This document shows, piece after piece, positions 1 through 8,091 of a stretch of DNA of 25,878 nucleotides. The translations under genes were made by a program, and so were the position numbers. Under the pieces are notes generated by a model. That model had not been told where the DNA came from. It did not search any database and saw nothing but the letters and a program-made list of their open reading frames with translations. The stretch lies in the NCBI GenBank assembly GCA_035333525.1, contig DAOQQF010000009.1, positions 1-25,878 of the forward strand, in the 5' to 3' direction. Within the stretch, counting starts at the first letter, position 1. Each line of letters begins with the position of its first letter. The stretch is from CALMFT01 sp035333525 (GTDB lineage: Bacteria > Patescibacteriota > Gracilibacteria > Absconditabacterales > Absconditicoccaceae).

Positions 1-524
1 CATACATAATATCATATCAATCAAGGCATAGTATAAATCAGAGCAGATACAATCGTATCAACAACTGGTTTTGCCTTTGCTCTCAAAGGAGGTGCTGAAT
101 ATCATATACTAGCCAACCAAAAGATTATAAGAGCAATATATGATTCCCAATTAGGTAGTATCACAAACAACAACAAAGGAAGATTCACTATCGCAATACT
201 TATTCGCAATCATTGATAATATGATGGATCAAGTTGTGTTTCATATCAGGTTTTTTTCGGATTCAAAAGATCAGTCTGTCTATCAAAAATATCGTTGATA
301 CCATAAATAAGCAAATTTGCTGGAAAGGTAAAGTATACTAAAAAAAGAATAGATACAAATGACCATCATCAGATAATCTGATCAATAGATGAAAATAAGC
401 CAGTAGAACCAAGACCTATTAGATAGGGTCATAGAACATACATCCAAAACCTCGGACGAGATACCGGTAAAAAGTGAAAGAAGTAAGAACGAATGATCGT
501 CCAAAAACGTATGAGTCAGTTCAT
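1..524 (-). CDS. UbiA-family polyprenyltransferase, 3' end cut by window edge
   Basis: Read with TGA as Gly, 174 codons are visible and the C-terminus lies beyond base 1. The membrane protein carries the UbiA signatures: an N-terminal RPRFW plus LGPYLIG segment (about residues 23-37), the Mg-diphosphate motif NDIFDRQTD (77-85, Asp at 78, 81 and 85), and YSAPPLRAKAKP near the end of the visible part. The family transfers a prenyl chain to an aromatic or lipid acceptor within the membrane. The acceptor cannot be told from the sequence; the RPxFW...LGP and NDIFDxxTD pattern resembles the lycopene-elongase-like branch. ATG at 524 is chosen because an in-frame TAA lies six codons upstream. It diverges from the 659 gene and has its own promoter. 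Confidence 0.85.
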
Positions 525-544
525 GAGAGAGTGATAATGAACTT

Positions 545-610
545 ATAGTAGGAATATTACATAGGAAATCAAGAAAAATCTCTTGATTTTTGCAATTTTC
601 TGATTATACT
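545..610. promoter_or_regulatory. Back-to-back promoters sharing a palindrome
   Basis: A 9-bp inverted repeat (AAATCAAGA at 566-574, TCTTGATTT at 581-589) supplies a TTGATT -35 box on both strands. On the plus strand TTGATT (583-588) is followed after 16 bases by TATACT (605-610). On the minus strand TTGATT (572-567) is followed after 16 bases by TACTAT (550-545). The minus promoter would give the prenyltransferase a leader of about 14 bases. The palindrome could also bind a regulator; that part is inference. Confidence 0.55.
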
Positions 611-612
611 GT

Positions 613-635
613 AGCACCTAAATTTATTAGGTGCT
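613..635 (+). other. Stem-loop at the 5' end of the 659 transcript
   Basis: A perfect 9-bp stem AGCACCTAA/TTAGGTGCT with a 5-base loop is followed by a T-rich run up to 653. It starts only a few bases after the plus-strand -10 box, so it lies in the initial transcribed region. It could be a leader hairpin or a weak attenuator. No role is shown. Confidence 0.4.
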
Positions 636-658
636 ATTTATTTTATTTTTTCTGTACC

Positions 659-1114
659 ATGTTCAAAGCAAAAATCGTGCTCAACAAGAACGGTAAACAG
701 ACCGTTTTAGAATTCGACAATGAAAATGATTACTACGAGTATCTAGAATCTCATCCTGAAATCAACCAATCATTTGATTGGACCAATAACTGGCCAGCAT
801 TTGGTTGGAATCCATGGAGTCGATCCGATGATCTCTTCAAGACATCTCCTTGGTTTTGATTAACCTCAAAACAAGCTGAAAAAGACCTCAATCCATTGGC
901 TCTTGTCAAACATGATATGAGAAGAATTGACCAAGAAGAACGCAAACAAGAGCTCGAGGCAAAAGAACAAGCTCGTAAAAAAGAACAACAAAAAAAAGAA
1001 CTTGAAGAAGCTCAATCGTTGCTAAAAATCTACAAGTCCAAACCAAATCACGATCATGACTATGCCCAGAAACTAGAGGCATACATCGAAAATCTTGAAA
1101 AGAAAGGAGCTTAA
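659..1114 (+). CDS. Small hypothetical protein with coiled-coil C-terminus
   Basis: 151 aa. One in-frame TGA (857-859, Gly) joins a Trp-rich N-terminal half (WTNNWPAFGWNPWSRSDD around residues 41-58) to a strongly charged Lys/Glu/Gln region (about residues 85-125, QEERKQELEAKEQARKKEQQ type) that should form a long coiled coil. There is no signal peptide or membrane segment, so it is likely cytoplasmic. ATG at 659 was chosen over the upstream ATG at 590, which lies inside the promoter. There is no Shine-Dalgarno. I do not recognise a family. It is monocistronic, between a divergent promoter and a bidirectional terminator. Confidence 0.7.
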
Positions 1115-1159
1115 TGGATCACATAATTAATAGATCACATAAAGATACTTTTGAAGTAA

Positions 1160-1193
1160 AAAAAGCCTGTTTTAGAGATAAGACAGGTTTTTT
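1160..1193. terminator. Bidirectional terminator between convergent genes
   Basis: The arms AAAAAGCCTGT (1160-1170) and ACAGGTTTTTT (1183-1193) pair with one G-T wobble, with an A-run on the left and a T-run on the right. It therefore works for the plus gene ending at 1114 and for the minus truB ending at 1194. Confidence 0.75.
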
Positions 1194-1895
1194 CTACAAA
1201 ACAGAGATTTCGACAAATGCAATTTTACTTCATACAGGTGTTTCAGCTACTTGACCAAGGTTATATTCGCCTATGTTAGTTCTGACCAATGATTTAAGAA
1301 CTCCTCATATACCAAGTTTTTGACCCAATCGATAAGCTATAGATCTAATATAGGTGCCTGACCCAACATGACAATCTATTGTAAGCAATGGTGGTTCATA
1401 TCAGATAATCTGAATATCATAAATACTCATCGGTTGATATACAATATCCATAATACCCTTTCTTGCGTTTTCATACCTTGTTTTTCCTGATACTTTTTTG
1501 GCGGAAAAGGGAGGTACAGGAAGTTCTGGTTTTTGGTTTTGTACCAACTCATTGAGATAGTGTTGAATATCAGATATATGAGGTCGGGGTTTGACTATGC
1601 TATCAATAGTTATGTCTGACAAAGTATAAGAGTACTCTATCCAATGAGATCGATACTCATAATCCCATGTGTCAGACATGACAGACAAATCAATAATAGC
1701 GCGATATGATTTATCATGTCATACCAATCCATGAAGTTTGGGAGTATCGGCATCGGTTGCTAGTATCATAAGACCGCTTGCCATCGGATCAAGCGTTCCT
1801 GCATGACCACATTTTTTACTACGAGTAATATATTTGATATGCTGTACCACATCATGAGAGGTTCGTCATGATGGTTTATGAGCCAATAGTATCAT
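1194..1895 (-). CDS. truB: tRNA pseudouridine-55 synthase TruB
   Basis: 233 aa, stop TAG. TruB isomerises U55 to pseudouridine in the T-loop of tRNAs. The N-terminus has KPSGRTSHDVVQHI (8-21) and the catalytic motif GHAGTLDPMASGL with the nucleophilic Asp in TLDP. Further on are a PPFSAKKVSGKTRYENAR element and the C-terminal GSGTYIRSIAYRLGQKLG motif. Several Gly are TGA, including those at 1401-1403 and in LGIGGVL. The length matches a short TruB without a full PUA domain. It is the last gene of the minus operon, 14 bases after smpB. ATG 1895 places the KPxGxTS motif at the usual distance from the start. Confidence 0.93.
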
Positions 1896-1909
1896 AAAAA
1901 ATGAGTATA

Positions 1910-2383
1910 TTATCTAAAAACAATGTTTTTAATCTCTCTTTGTGCTTGTCTATCAGTTTGTTGTTCAACGAGGCGTTGTTTTTTATTGATCTTGGATCTA
2001 CGAGCAACCAGTCAAAGAGTGATTTTAATATATCATCTATGAGAGACAAAAATATCAATAACTTTTAAAACATTACCTGTTTTATGAGTTCTTTCTACCA
2101 ACATACGACGTTCACGCTTGGTCATAAGTAATCATCTTGGTGACTTGGGCTCATAGTGACCAATCTGTTTGAGGGATGTTTTTTTGTATAATGGTATATC
2201 AATTCACTCCAGTCGTATAACTCCATCAGGAGCAATCTTTACCCAAGCATTGGTAATAGTAACATAACCCGACTTAATGGATTTTACCTCATATCACTTC
2301 AACACCAAACCTGCGGTAAACGACTGTATTACCTCATAATCATGTAAGAGTTTTTTATTGGTGGAGATAATTTTCATATCCAT
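1910..2383 (-). CDS. smpB: SsrA-binding protein SmpB
   Basis: 157 aa. SmpB binds tmRNA and places it in the A site of stalled ribosomes for trans-translation. Visible signatures are KKLLHDYEVIQSFTAGLVLKG, EVKSIKSGYVTITNAWV, the HYEPKSPRGLLMTKRE segment, and the basic C-terminal tail KKQRLVEQQTDRQAQREI that enters the mRNA channel. In-frame TGA codons fall at conserved Gly (LKGYEVKS, SPRGLL, TLGLVARR). ATG 2383 is followed by a second ATG two codons later, which is equally possible. It sits 8 bases after the glycosyltransferase and 14 bases before truB in one operon. The tmRNA gene is not in the window. Confidence 0.93.
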
Positions 2384-2391
2384 GAAAGTAT

Positions 2392-3555
2392 TTATTTCAC
2401 ACTCCATGTCAAGGTTGTTGAAACAAATCTAGATCTTGCTTGAGAAGAAATAAGATGACGATCTCGATGAATGGGTCATGCTTTTTTTATTGTAGTAACC
2501 AACGTATCAACATCCTGTTTTGCAATCAACACTCACTCACCCATAGTTGGTCTAACGAGTTCAGGTGTTGCTCATTGATCAAATCCAATGACAGGCGTTC
2601 ATAGACACAATGCCTCAGCTGTTACATAACCAAAAGATTCCAAAGTAATATTAACCAAAAAACGTGCCTTAGAGATTAACTCACATCTTGTATGAACATC
2701 ACTAACTCGACCAAGAAAAGTAATTGTAGGTCATGCAAGAGATTTTAAATACTGTTCATCCGGTCAACTTCAGATTATCATTAATTTTTTTTCTAGCTTA
2801 TTATAAGCCTGTATAAGAATATCCACGTGTTTTGAAAAACATACTAATCTACCTACAAAAATATCATACTCAGCATCCGAACGTGGTGATAGTATAGGAT
2901 AGGTCAGAAATTCAGACTGTAAACGAGGATATACAACACTATCACTATCAATGTGATAAATACGCTTCATAAGTCATGCTGTATAGTAACTATTTGCAGT
3001 AATCGTATGATAGATTCTTGGTTTAATATCCCATGGCTTGAGATATCGATAAGCAATCTGATAGAGTTGTTTAATAGGAAATACAAGCTTGGAGAGATTG
3101 GACCTAAAATGGTTATGAATATACATAAAAGGAGATTGTGCATGAAGATGAACTGTATGAGAAGTACATCATCAAGAGGATGATACAATATTTTTAGCAA
3201 CCGCAAAACTCGATATAAACAAATGATCATACTGATATAATCTGAGCTTGAAACGTAGGATCCGTATCAATAATGGATACCAAAACATGAGGTTACGATA
3301 ATCAAAAAGTTTGCTTAATCATGGGATCTTTGTGCGATCTGATCGCACAAAGAGTTGAAATAACCACCTAGGTAATGCAGTAACAATAGATATATGGTTT
3401 CCATCTATCGTCAATGATGTTTTATCTGAAAAAAGAGTAAAGATCTTATAGTGGTTACCAGGATACTTATTCAGATTATCATGTATCATCTCCAAAAAGA
3501 CCTGTTCTGCTCAAGCCATATAATACAACCAGTCATGAACAAAAGCTAATCTCAT
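2392..3555 (-). CDS. GT4-family glycosyltransferase (group 1)
   Basis: 387 aa, GT-B fold. The N-terminus MRLAFVHDWLYYMAGAEQVF is the usual GT4 opening with the Gly-Ala-Glu loop. The C-terminal half has FVGRLVCFSKHVDILIQAY, a nucleotide-sugar loop IIGSGPDEQYL, and the EX7E-type region ESFGYVTAEALCLGTPVIGFD with GATPELV. It probably adds a sugar to a lipid carrier or surface polymer on the cytoplasmic face of the membrane; donor and acceptor are unknown. The start is taken as ATG 3555, where family alignment begins, overlapping the TPM gene end by 10 bases. ATG 3570 is an alternative: it has a GGGGGAGG stretch 6 bases upstream, but that stretch also codes for the TPM glycine tail. Confidence 0.88.
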
Positions 3556-4400
3556 GCACCTCATCATCATGTAGAACCTCCCCCAAATCAACCAAATCAT
3601 CATCAGCCTCATCATCATCACCATCCTCCATAATAGATATGATCTCATCAAAATGATTTAATGTGAGGATTGCGATAGAGGGTAGATAAAAGTGATCAAA
3701 TGATAAAACCAATATATCATAACACCAATGATAACACAATTGCAAGAAGTAATCACACTACTACTATTCACGTAGTCCAATACGATCATGGTTTATGAAA
3801 AGCTTTCTGAATAGATTGATACGATAATCACCCAAGTAACATAGTCAACAATCGATATCATATCATAAAACCTATGATAAACTGAGAACCATCGACGCGA
3901 CTTCATCATGGCTGACGAAATTGTTCAGATCAGATTGTATTACTAATCTGTGTTTGATAGGTTTGTACTAACTCAAAAATCATTCCTGAATTAAGTAATG
4001 GTCTAAGTTGCTCCTGGATTAGCTTATTTATATACACATCTGGCAGAGCTCCTTCCAGACCATATCAAACCATAATTCTTAGTTTATGTTCATTGACAGC
4101 AACTACAAGCAGTACTCCATTATTATTAATGGATTGACCTATCCCATTTGATCTAAAGGTTTCTAATGCTATATCGTATAATTCACGTCAGTTTCTATGA
4201 TCTATAAGCAACGTAGCAATTTGATATCATGAGCGTGTTGCACCATCTGATGCTTGAGTATTGAGGATAAGCAATTGATCGGCACTCAACGTATAAGTTG
4301 TATCGGTAACATAATCTGATAGGGTAAAACCCTGAGCAAAAGCATATTCACAAACGCTTTGAATGAATCATATAACGATAATCAGAATAATCTTTTTCAT
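3546..4400 (-). CDS. TPM-domain membrane protein with Gly-rich tail (YgcG-like)
   Basis: 284 aa, stop TAG. Signal peptide (MKKIILIIVIGFIQ...AFA, cleavage near residue 26), then a TPM domain (about 30-175) with SDYVTDTTYTLSADQ, NNNGVLLVVAVNEHKLRIMVGYGLEG-type core segments and the family's ALPD element. Two or three hydrophobic stretches follow (about 190-245), and the protein ends in a glycine tail typical of YgcG-like proteins. In that tail nearly every glycine is TGA, including runs of four and three TGA codons split by one GGC (3597-3620). The TPM family is implicated in membrane-associated repair or phosphatase roles; the job here is unknown. It is the first gene of the operon with GT4, smpB and truB. 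Confidence 0.85.
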
Positions 4401-4404
4401 ACTA

Positions 4405-4432
4405 TCTATAATAGAGATTCAATACTAGTTTT
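4405..4432 (-). promoter_or_regulatory. Possible promoter of the TPM-GT4-smpB-truB operon
   Basis: On the minus strand TTGAAA is followed after 16 bases by TATTAT, whose last base lies about ten bases before the ATG at 4400. The leader would be very short or absent. It matches the consensus only in part. Confidence 0.35.
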
Positions 4433-4469
4433 CAAGTATAAACGTTTGAAATGTTTTCAATTCTAAAAA

Positions 4470-4491
4470 AATCCAAGCATACGCTTGGATT
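4470..4491 (-). terminator. Intrinsic terminator downstream of rpsA
   Basis: A perfect 9-bp stem AATCCAAGC/GCTTGGATT with loop ATAC. On the minus strand it is followed by a run of seven T, placed about 40 bases past the rpsA stop. The same ATAC loop closes the terminator at 15491. Confidence 0.8.
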
Positions 4492-4533
4492 TTGAGAGTT
4501 CTTGAGATTAAGAAAGATAATTGGTATAATTAA

Positions 4534-5796
4534 TTACTCTGCTTGAGAGTTTTGTTGAGGAGCTTGTGGTCTAGGAGCTTGAACATTCTGTCATGAAGCA
4601 TTATTATTATTCCTTGGGGTTCGCTCTCTTCTTGGTTGTGGGCCATTTTTGAGCGCCAACGCTGTCTTGGATATTTCATAAGGAATTCACTTCTCTTCAC
4701 AAACTAATGCTCTAATTGAAAGACCAATTTTTCTTGCTTTAGGATCGAAAACAATAATCTTTGCTTTAGTAACCTCTCAGAGTTTGAGAGCCTCAGCTGG
4801 ATTATAAATAGCACGATCGGTAATTTCGGTAATATGAATCAATCAGTTAATATCATCATAGATTCTCATAAATGCCCCATAAGGAACAAATCTAATAATT
4901 TCACCTTGAATAACATCACCCTCAGTAAATTTATTAGCAATTGCTGATCGAGGATCTTCCTTTATTTGTTTGATAGAAAGTGAAATCTTTCCATCATCCA
5001 ATGAGATTACTTTAACTTTAGTTTTATCTCACACTTTACCAAATTTATCGATTGTATCAACGTGTCCATAAGTGATCTCTGATATATGAACTAATCATTC
5101 AATACATCATCCAATAGTAACGAAGAGTCAGTAACTTGAAATACCTGAAATTGTTCCATCATACATATTTCATACTGCCAAGTTTTTCATAATATCATCT
5201 CTCTCCTCTCTCATTGCTTCTCTTTCAGAGAAGATGATTCTTTTAGCATCTTCATCAATTGTAATAATTCTTACTTTAAACTCCTTACCTACGAGTTGAA
5301 CTAGTTTATCAAATATTGCTTCTTGATTACCATCTTCGACTCTTGGATAGTTTACAGGGGAAAGTTGAGAAAGTGGGATAAATCACTTAATACCATGCAT
5401 ATCAATAAGTAATCATCACAAGTTAGCTTCAGTTGGAACAACAGTTACGAGCTCATCGGATTCAAATTTAGCATGTACTGATTTCCAAATATCATGTTGC
5501 AACAATCTAGTAACTGATACAATGTAATATCCTTCTTCATGAAGTACGTCAGTAGAAAGGATTTCTACCTCTAATGTTGTCCCAATTGCCAAGTCTAGTC
5601 ATCATTTTTCAAGTTCTCTTACTTCTTTGGGCATAATTACTCCATCAAATGAACCATTCTCACATGATAAGATTACTCCATTTGAATACTTAGTAGTAAT
5701 AATTCATGTTACTTTAGCACCTTCTTTGATCATAGGCGCTCATACTTCAACACGTTTTTTTGAACGAATTGAAGATTTTTTAGCTTTAGTAGCCAT
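4534..5796 (-). CDS. rpsA: Ribosomal protein bS1 with four S1 domains
   Basis: 420 aa. S1 binds mRNA upstream of the start codon on the 30S subunit. Four S1 (OB-fold) repeats are readable, with typical signatures such as GVIMPKEVRELE, GFIPLSQLS, the well-conserved third repeat (NMYDGTISGISSYGLFVTIGG, then GLVHISEITYG), and GEIIRFVPYGAFMRI plus GLIHITEI in the fourth. It is shorter than the six-domain E. coli protein and ends in a basic, Asn/Gln/Pro-rich tail (about 385-420). The N-terminal 15 residues are Lys/Ser-rich. Many conserved Gly are TGA. It is monocistronic and divergent from the sigma factor. Strong reliance on S1 would fit the lack of Shine-Dalgarno motifs (inference). Confidence 0.9.
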
Positions 5797-5949
5797 GTTA
5801 GGAAATAAATGTTAAAAAATAAAAAAAATAATAAAAACAGTAGTCTTGAATTAATAATTTTATCGATCATTATTTCAACTAAAAATGATCCAAAAATATA
5901 ACGTATTTTCTCTTGAATCATGATCAATAATTCATTATAATCATGGTTC

Positions 5950-6501
5950 ATGGATCAACTTAATTCTCTCATCCCTGCACTTAGATCAAGAAACGAATCT
6001 GCCTTTGGTACCGTATACCAACAGACAGTTGATGTTTTTTATCGTTACCTCATTTCAAGTTACGGTGTATCTCATCAGGTTGCTCAGGACATCCTCTCTG
6101 ATGTATACATCAAACTACGAAACAATGTTCACTCTCTCCAAGCCAATTCATCACTGGGCGCTTATCTACGAACTATTGTAAAAAATACCGCTCATGATCA
6201 CTTCAAAAAACAAAAAGAACGATCATTTTCTGAACTTTCACGTCCAGATAGTAATAGTGAATTTGAAGATTGACTCATGGATGATCATGATATGACTCTA
6301 TTTCTAGAAAGAAACTTCCAACACGATCGTATCCAAAAAGCACTCTCATCACTTGATCAAACCTACAAAGACTGTATTATCCTCAAATATGTCGAACAAT
6401 ATACTCATCATGAGATCTCACACTATTTGGGTATTTCTGAAGAAAATGTAAGACAAAGACTCTCAAGGTGATTAGGAAAACTTAAGCAGATATTGTGATA
6501 A
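5950..6501 (+). CDS. ECF-like RNA polymerase sigma factor
   Basis: 183 aa, ending TGA-TAA, where TGA is Gly and TAA is the stop. Region 2 spans about residues 15-95 (AFGTVYQQTVDVFYRYL, then AQDILSDVYIKLRNNV and the AYLRTIVKNTAHDHFKKQKER helix that would contact the -10 element). Region 4 spans about 125-180 (IQKALSSLDQTYKDCIILKYV, then the helix-turn-helix HHEISHYLGISEENVRQRLSR). Regions 1 and 3 are absent, as in ECF sigma factors. No anti-sigma gene follows. ATG 5950 is chosen because the ATG at 5943 is out of frame. The trigger and regulon are unknown. Confidence 0.85.
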
Positions 6502-6571
6502 AATATAAAAAAATAAATAGATGACAAAATATCTATATTTTACCTATATTTTGAAACTAAGAAGCCTCGGG

Positions 6572-6692
6572 AAATAATACCAATTACGTATCAAAAGAGA
6601 ACTATTATTTTGGTAAATACCGATGATATAACTAGCAAACTATTGGTAATCAAGAATATGGGTAGTTCGCGTTTGTTATACAATCGGTATAA
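6572..6692 (+). repeat. Dispersed inverted-repeat element, copy 1
   Basis: 121 bp. It differs from copy 2 (11634-11750) by two substitutions and a 4-base indel over its whole length. The right half holds two imperfectly complementary arms beginning TACCGATGATATAAC and ending GTTATACAATCGGTA, which form a long hairpin. The left half is a smaller hairpin (AAATAAT...ATTATTT). The outer ends ATACCAATTACGTAT and ATACAATCGGTAT are imperfect terminal inverted repeats. It encodes no transposase. It lies between the sigma factor gene and the GC-richer stretch. Confidence 0.85.
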
Positions 6693-6718
6693 CATAAAAC
6701 GAAGTGTTATGATTACGA

Positions 6719-6866
6719 CATGGAAGAGGTCCCGAAATCTCGGGATAAATATTCTCGGTTTCGCCCATGGAGAAGCTCTTCAAATACAGATTTGCCCGAT
6801 GGAGGAAGGACTTGTCCCAGCTTCCCTAATAAAGAACTTTTACATATGGTCGGCACAATGAGATCA
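6719..6866. other. GC-richer stretch, possible structured RNA or gene remnant
   Basis: By hand count 66 of 148 bases are G or C, clearly above the neighbouring intergenic DNA. On the plus strand it can fold into TCCCGA/TCGGGA (loop AATC) and TTCTC/GAGAA hairpins enclosed by GAAGAG/CTCTTC, then GGAAG/CTTCC, with TGCCCGA pairing to TCGGCA further out. A strong terminator-like hairpin follows at 6886. I could not match it to RNase P RNA, SRP RNA, tmRNA or 6S RNA. A short reading frame on the minus strand lacks TGA and has no recognisable family, so a decayed gene is also possible. Confidence 0.3.
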
Positions 6867-6885
6867 GCTATCAGTTTTTTTAATC

Positions 6886-6910
6886 AAAAACCACCCGAAG
6901 GGTGGTTTTT
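6886..6910. terminator. Bidirectional intrinsic terminator
   Basis: An 11-bp perfect stem (AAAAACCACCC/GGGTGGTTTTT) with a 3-base loop. On the minus strand it ends the rpmG-rpsP-csp transcript about 30 bases past the cold-shock stop. On the plus strand it would end any transcript from the 6719-6866 region. Confidence 0.85.
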
Positions 6911-6938
6911 ACAAGATATGAAAGTAACTCAGAAACAA

Positions 6939-7229
6939 TTATGCTGCTTGAGCGAAATCTTCATCTTGATGAGCTCCATGATAAGAATCTCCTTCAGCTC
7001 TAGGTCTGAATGATCTTTGAACTGGATTTGGGTTTCTTGTAACCATAGCTACATTTGAAGCCTCTTGTCCTTTTCTTCAATCAACTAAATCATAAGAGAT
7101 AACATCACCTTCATAGACTTTAAGTCCATTGAGAGCAGTAATGTGTACGAAGATGTCGTTTCATCCTTCTTCAGGAGTGATAAATCCAAATCCTTTGACT
7201 GGATTAAACCATTTGACGGTTCCTTGCAT
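6939..7229 (-). CDS. Cold-shock domain protein
   Basis: 96 aa. The N-terminal 65 residues form the OB-fold cold-shock domain: MQGTVKWFNPVKGFGFITPE contains RNP1 (KGFGFI) and is followed by RNP2 (DIFVHITAL), then EGDVISYDLVDGRKGQEASNV. It binds single-stranded RNA or DNA and probably acts as an RNA chaperone. The 30-residue tail (RSFRPRAEGD...HQDEDFAQAA) is Arg- then Asp/Glu-containing and disordered. The Gly in EEGGND and VDGRKG include TGA. It is the last gene of a minus operon after rpmG and rpsP (45-base gap) and ends at a strong terminator. Confidence 0.93.
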
Positions 7230-7274
7230 TGTGGTCGTAATTAATAAAAAATAAATTCGAAAAGAGAGTTATAA

Positions 7275-7568
7275 TTAATCTTTTTTCTTCGATGGTTTGC
7301 TAATATTTCTGAGTTCAAAAAATTTTTGGAAGGCAGTATCTTTTGATCTTGCATACAATAATTTTGCAACTCTTTCAGATAATTGAACCCCTTTGGTAGT
7401 ATATTCTTTGATTTGATCAGCATCAGCTTGAAGTTCATGTTTGATAGGATTATACCAACCAAGTACTTGTGTATATCATGATTTAACTGGTTTTTTATGA
7501 TCAGTTAACACAATTCTAAAAAAAGGAAGATTTTTATGACCAGTTCTTGATAATCTAATGATTTGCAT
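7275..7568 (-). CDS. rpsP: Ribosomal protein bS16
   Basis: 97 aa. A 30S assembly protein. It opens MQIIRLSRTGHKNLPFFRIV, continues with the family's LGWYNPI segment (about 41-47), and has the later QLSERVAKLLYARS helix that matches the 'GAxPSDxV' region in position though not in sequence. It ends in a basic KPSKKKD tail. The single TGA codes for Gly in KSGYTQ. It lies between rpmG (48-base gap) and the cold-shock gene. There is no Shine-Dalgarno before ATG 7568. Confidence 0.9.
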
Positions 7569-7616
7569 GAGTATAAACAAGGATAAAAAGCTAAATGTAA
7601 TAAGTATTACAAAAAA

Positions 7617-7793
7617 TTACTTCAGTTTTAGTCTCACTTTATGAAGTGTATGTTTTCTGGCTTGAGGAGAATACTTCATAATTTCAAGTTTCTGAGTATT
7701 CATTTTGTTGTAGGTAGTAACATAGTTCTGTGCTCATGTCTCAGAACATATCAATCATACTAACAATCTAGCTCACTTTTTTTTCTTTGCCAT
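7617..7793 (-). CDS. rpmG: Ribosomal protein bL33, zinc-ligand-poor form
   Basis: 58 aa. A 50S protein near the E site. It reads MAKKKKGARLLVGLICSET, then QNYVTTYNKMN and ARKHTLHKV, which is the full bL33 pattern. Zinc-binding bL33 has two CxxC pairs. Here only the first cysteine of the first pair remains (LICSET) and the second pair has become YSPQAR, so the zinc ribbon is lost, as in C-minus paralogues. Three Gly codons are TGA. It is first in the rpmG-rpsP-csp operon, with a 300-base upstream region shared with the divergent gene at 8092. Confidence 0.9.
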
Positions 7794-7894
7794 GATACGT
7801 AATAATTCCTATCCAAAATAAAAAATTCGAAGGTATCATCGATATTCTGAAAACCGATCGACGATATATTAAATAGTTATTTTGATACTCATTG
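7794..7894 (-). promoter_or_regulatory. Candidate promoter and leader hairpin of rpmG operon
   Basis: On the minus strand TTGCAA is followed after 16 bases by TATTTA. The leader then contains ATCGTCGAT...ATCGATGAT, a 9-bp stem with one G-T pair. The long leader before a ribosomal-protein operon could be regulatory; no known riboswitch or r-protein leader was recognised. Confidence 0.35.
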
Positions 7895-8091
7895 CAAGGG
7901 AAAATTAATCAAAATTAAACAAAAAAATGATTTTACAAATATTCGTAAAGTGATACAGTCTTGAGCACTCATATTGCATACTGTTACCATTTTATTATCT
8001 ATTTTAATGTAGGACGATTCACCAAAACAATGCCATATTATTATGTTCTTACACTAAAAACTCTTCATTCATTTATCATACTCTATATACC

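Noticed and set aside
2967..3230. Minus-strand hydrophobic 87-codon frame
   Set aside because: It lies wholly inside the GT4 glycosyltransferase, whose own frame is conserved and continuous once TGA is Gly.
3533..3745. Asp-rich minus-strand frame (DDDEADDD...)
   Set aside because: This is the +1 frame of the TGA-rich glycine tail of the TPM gene: TGA repeats read as GAT give Asp. The TPM frame carries the family signature.
5730..5951. Minus-strand open frame of 73 codons with hydrophobic segment ahead of rpsA
   Set aside because: It overlaps the conserved N-terminus of S1 in another frame, covers the S1/sigma promoter region and has no family features; the hydrophobicity comes from T-rich DNA.
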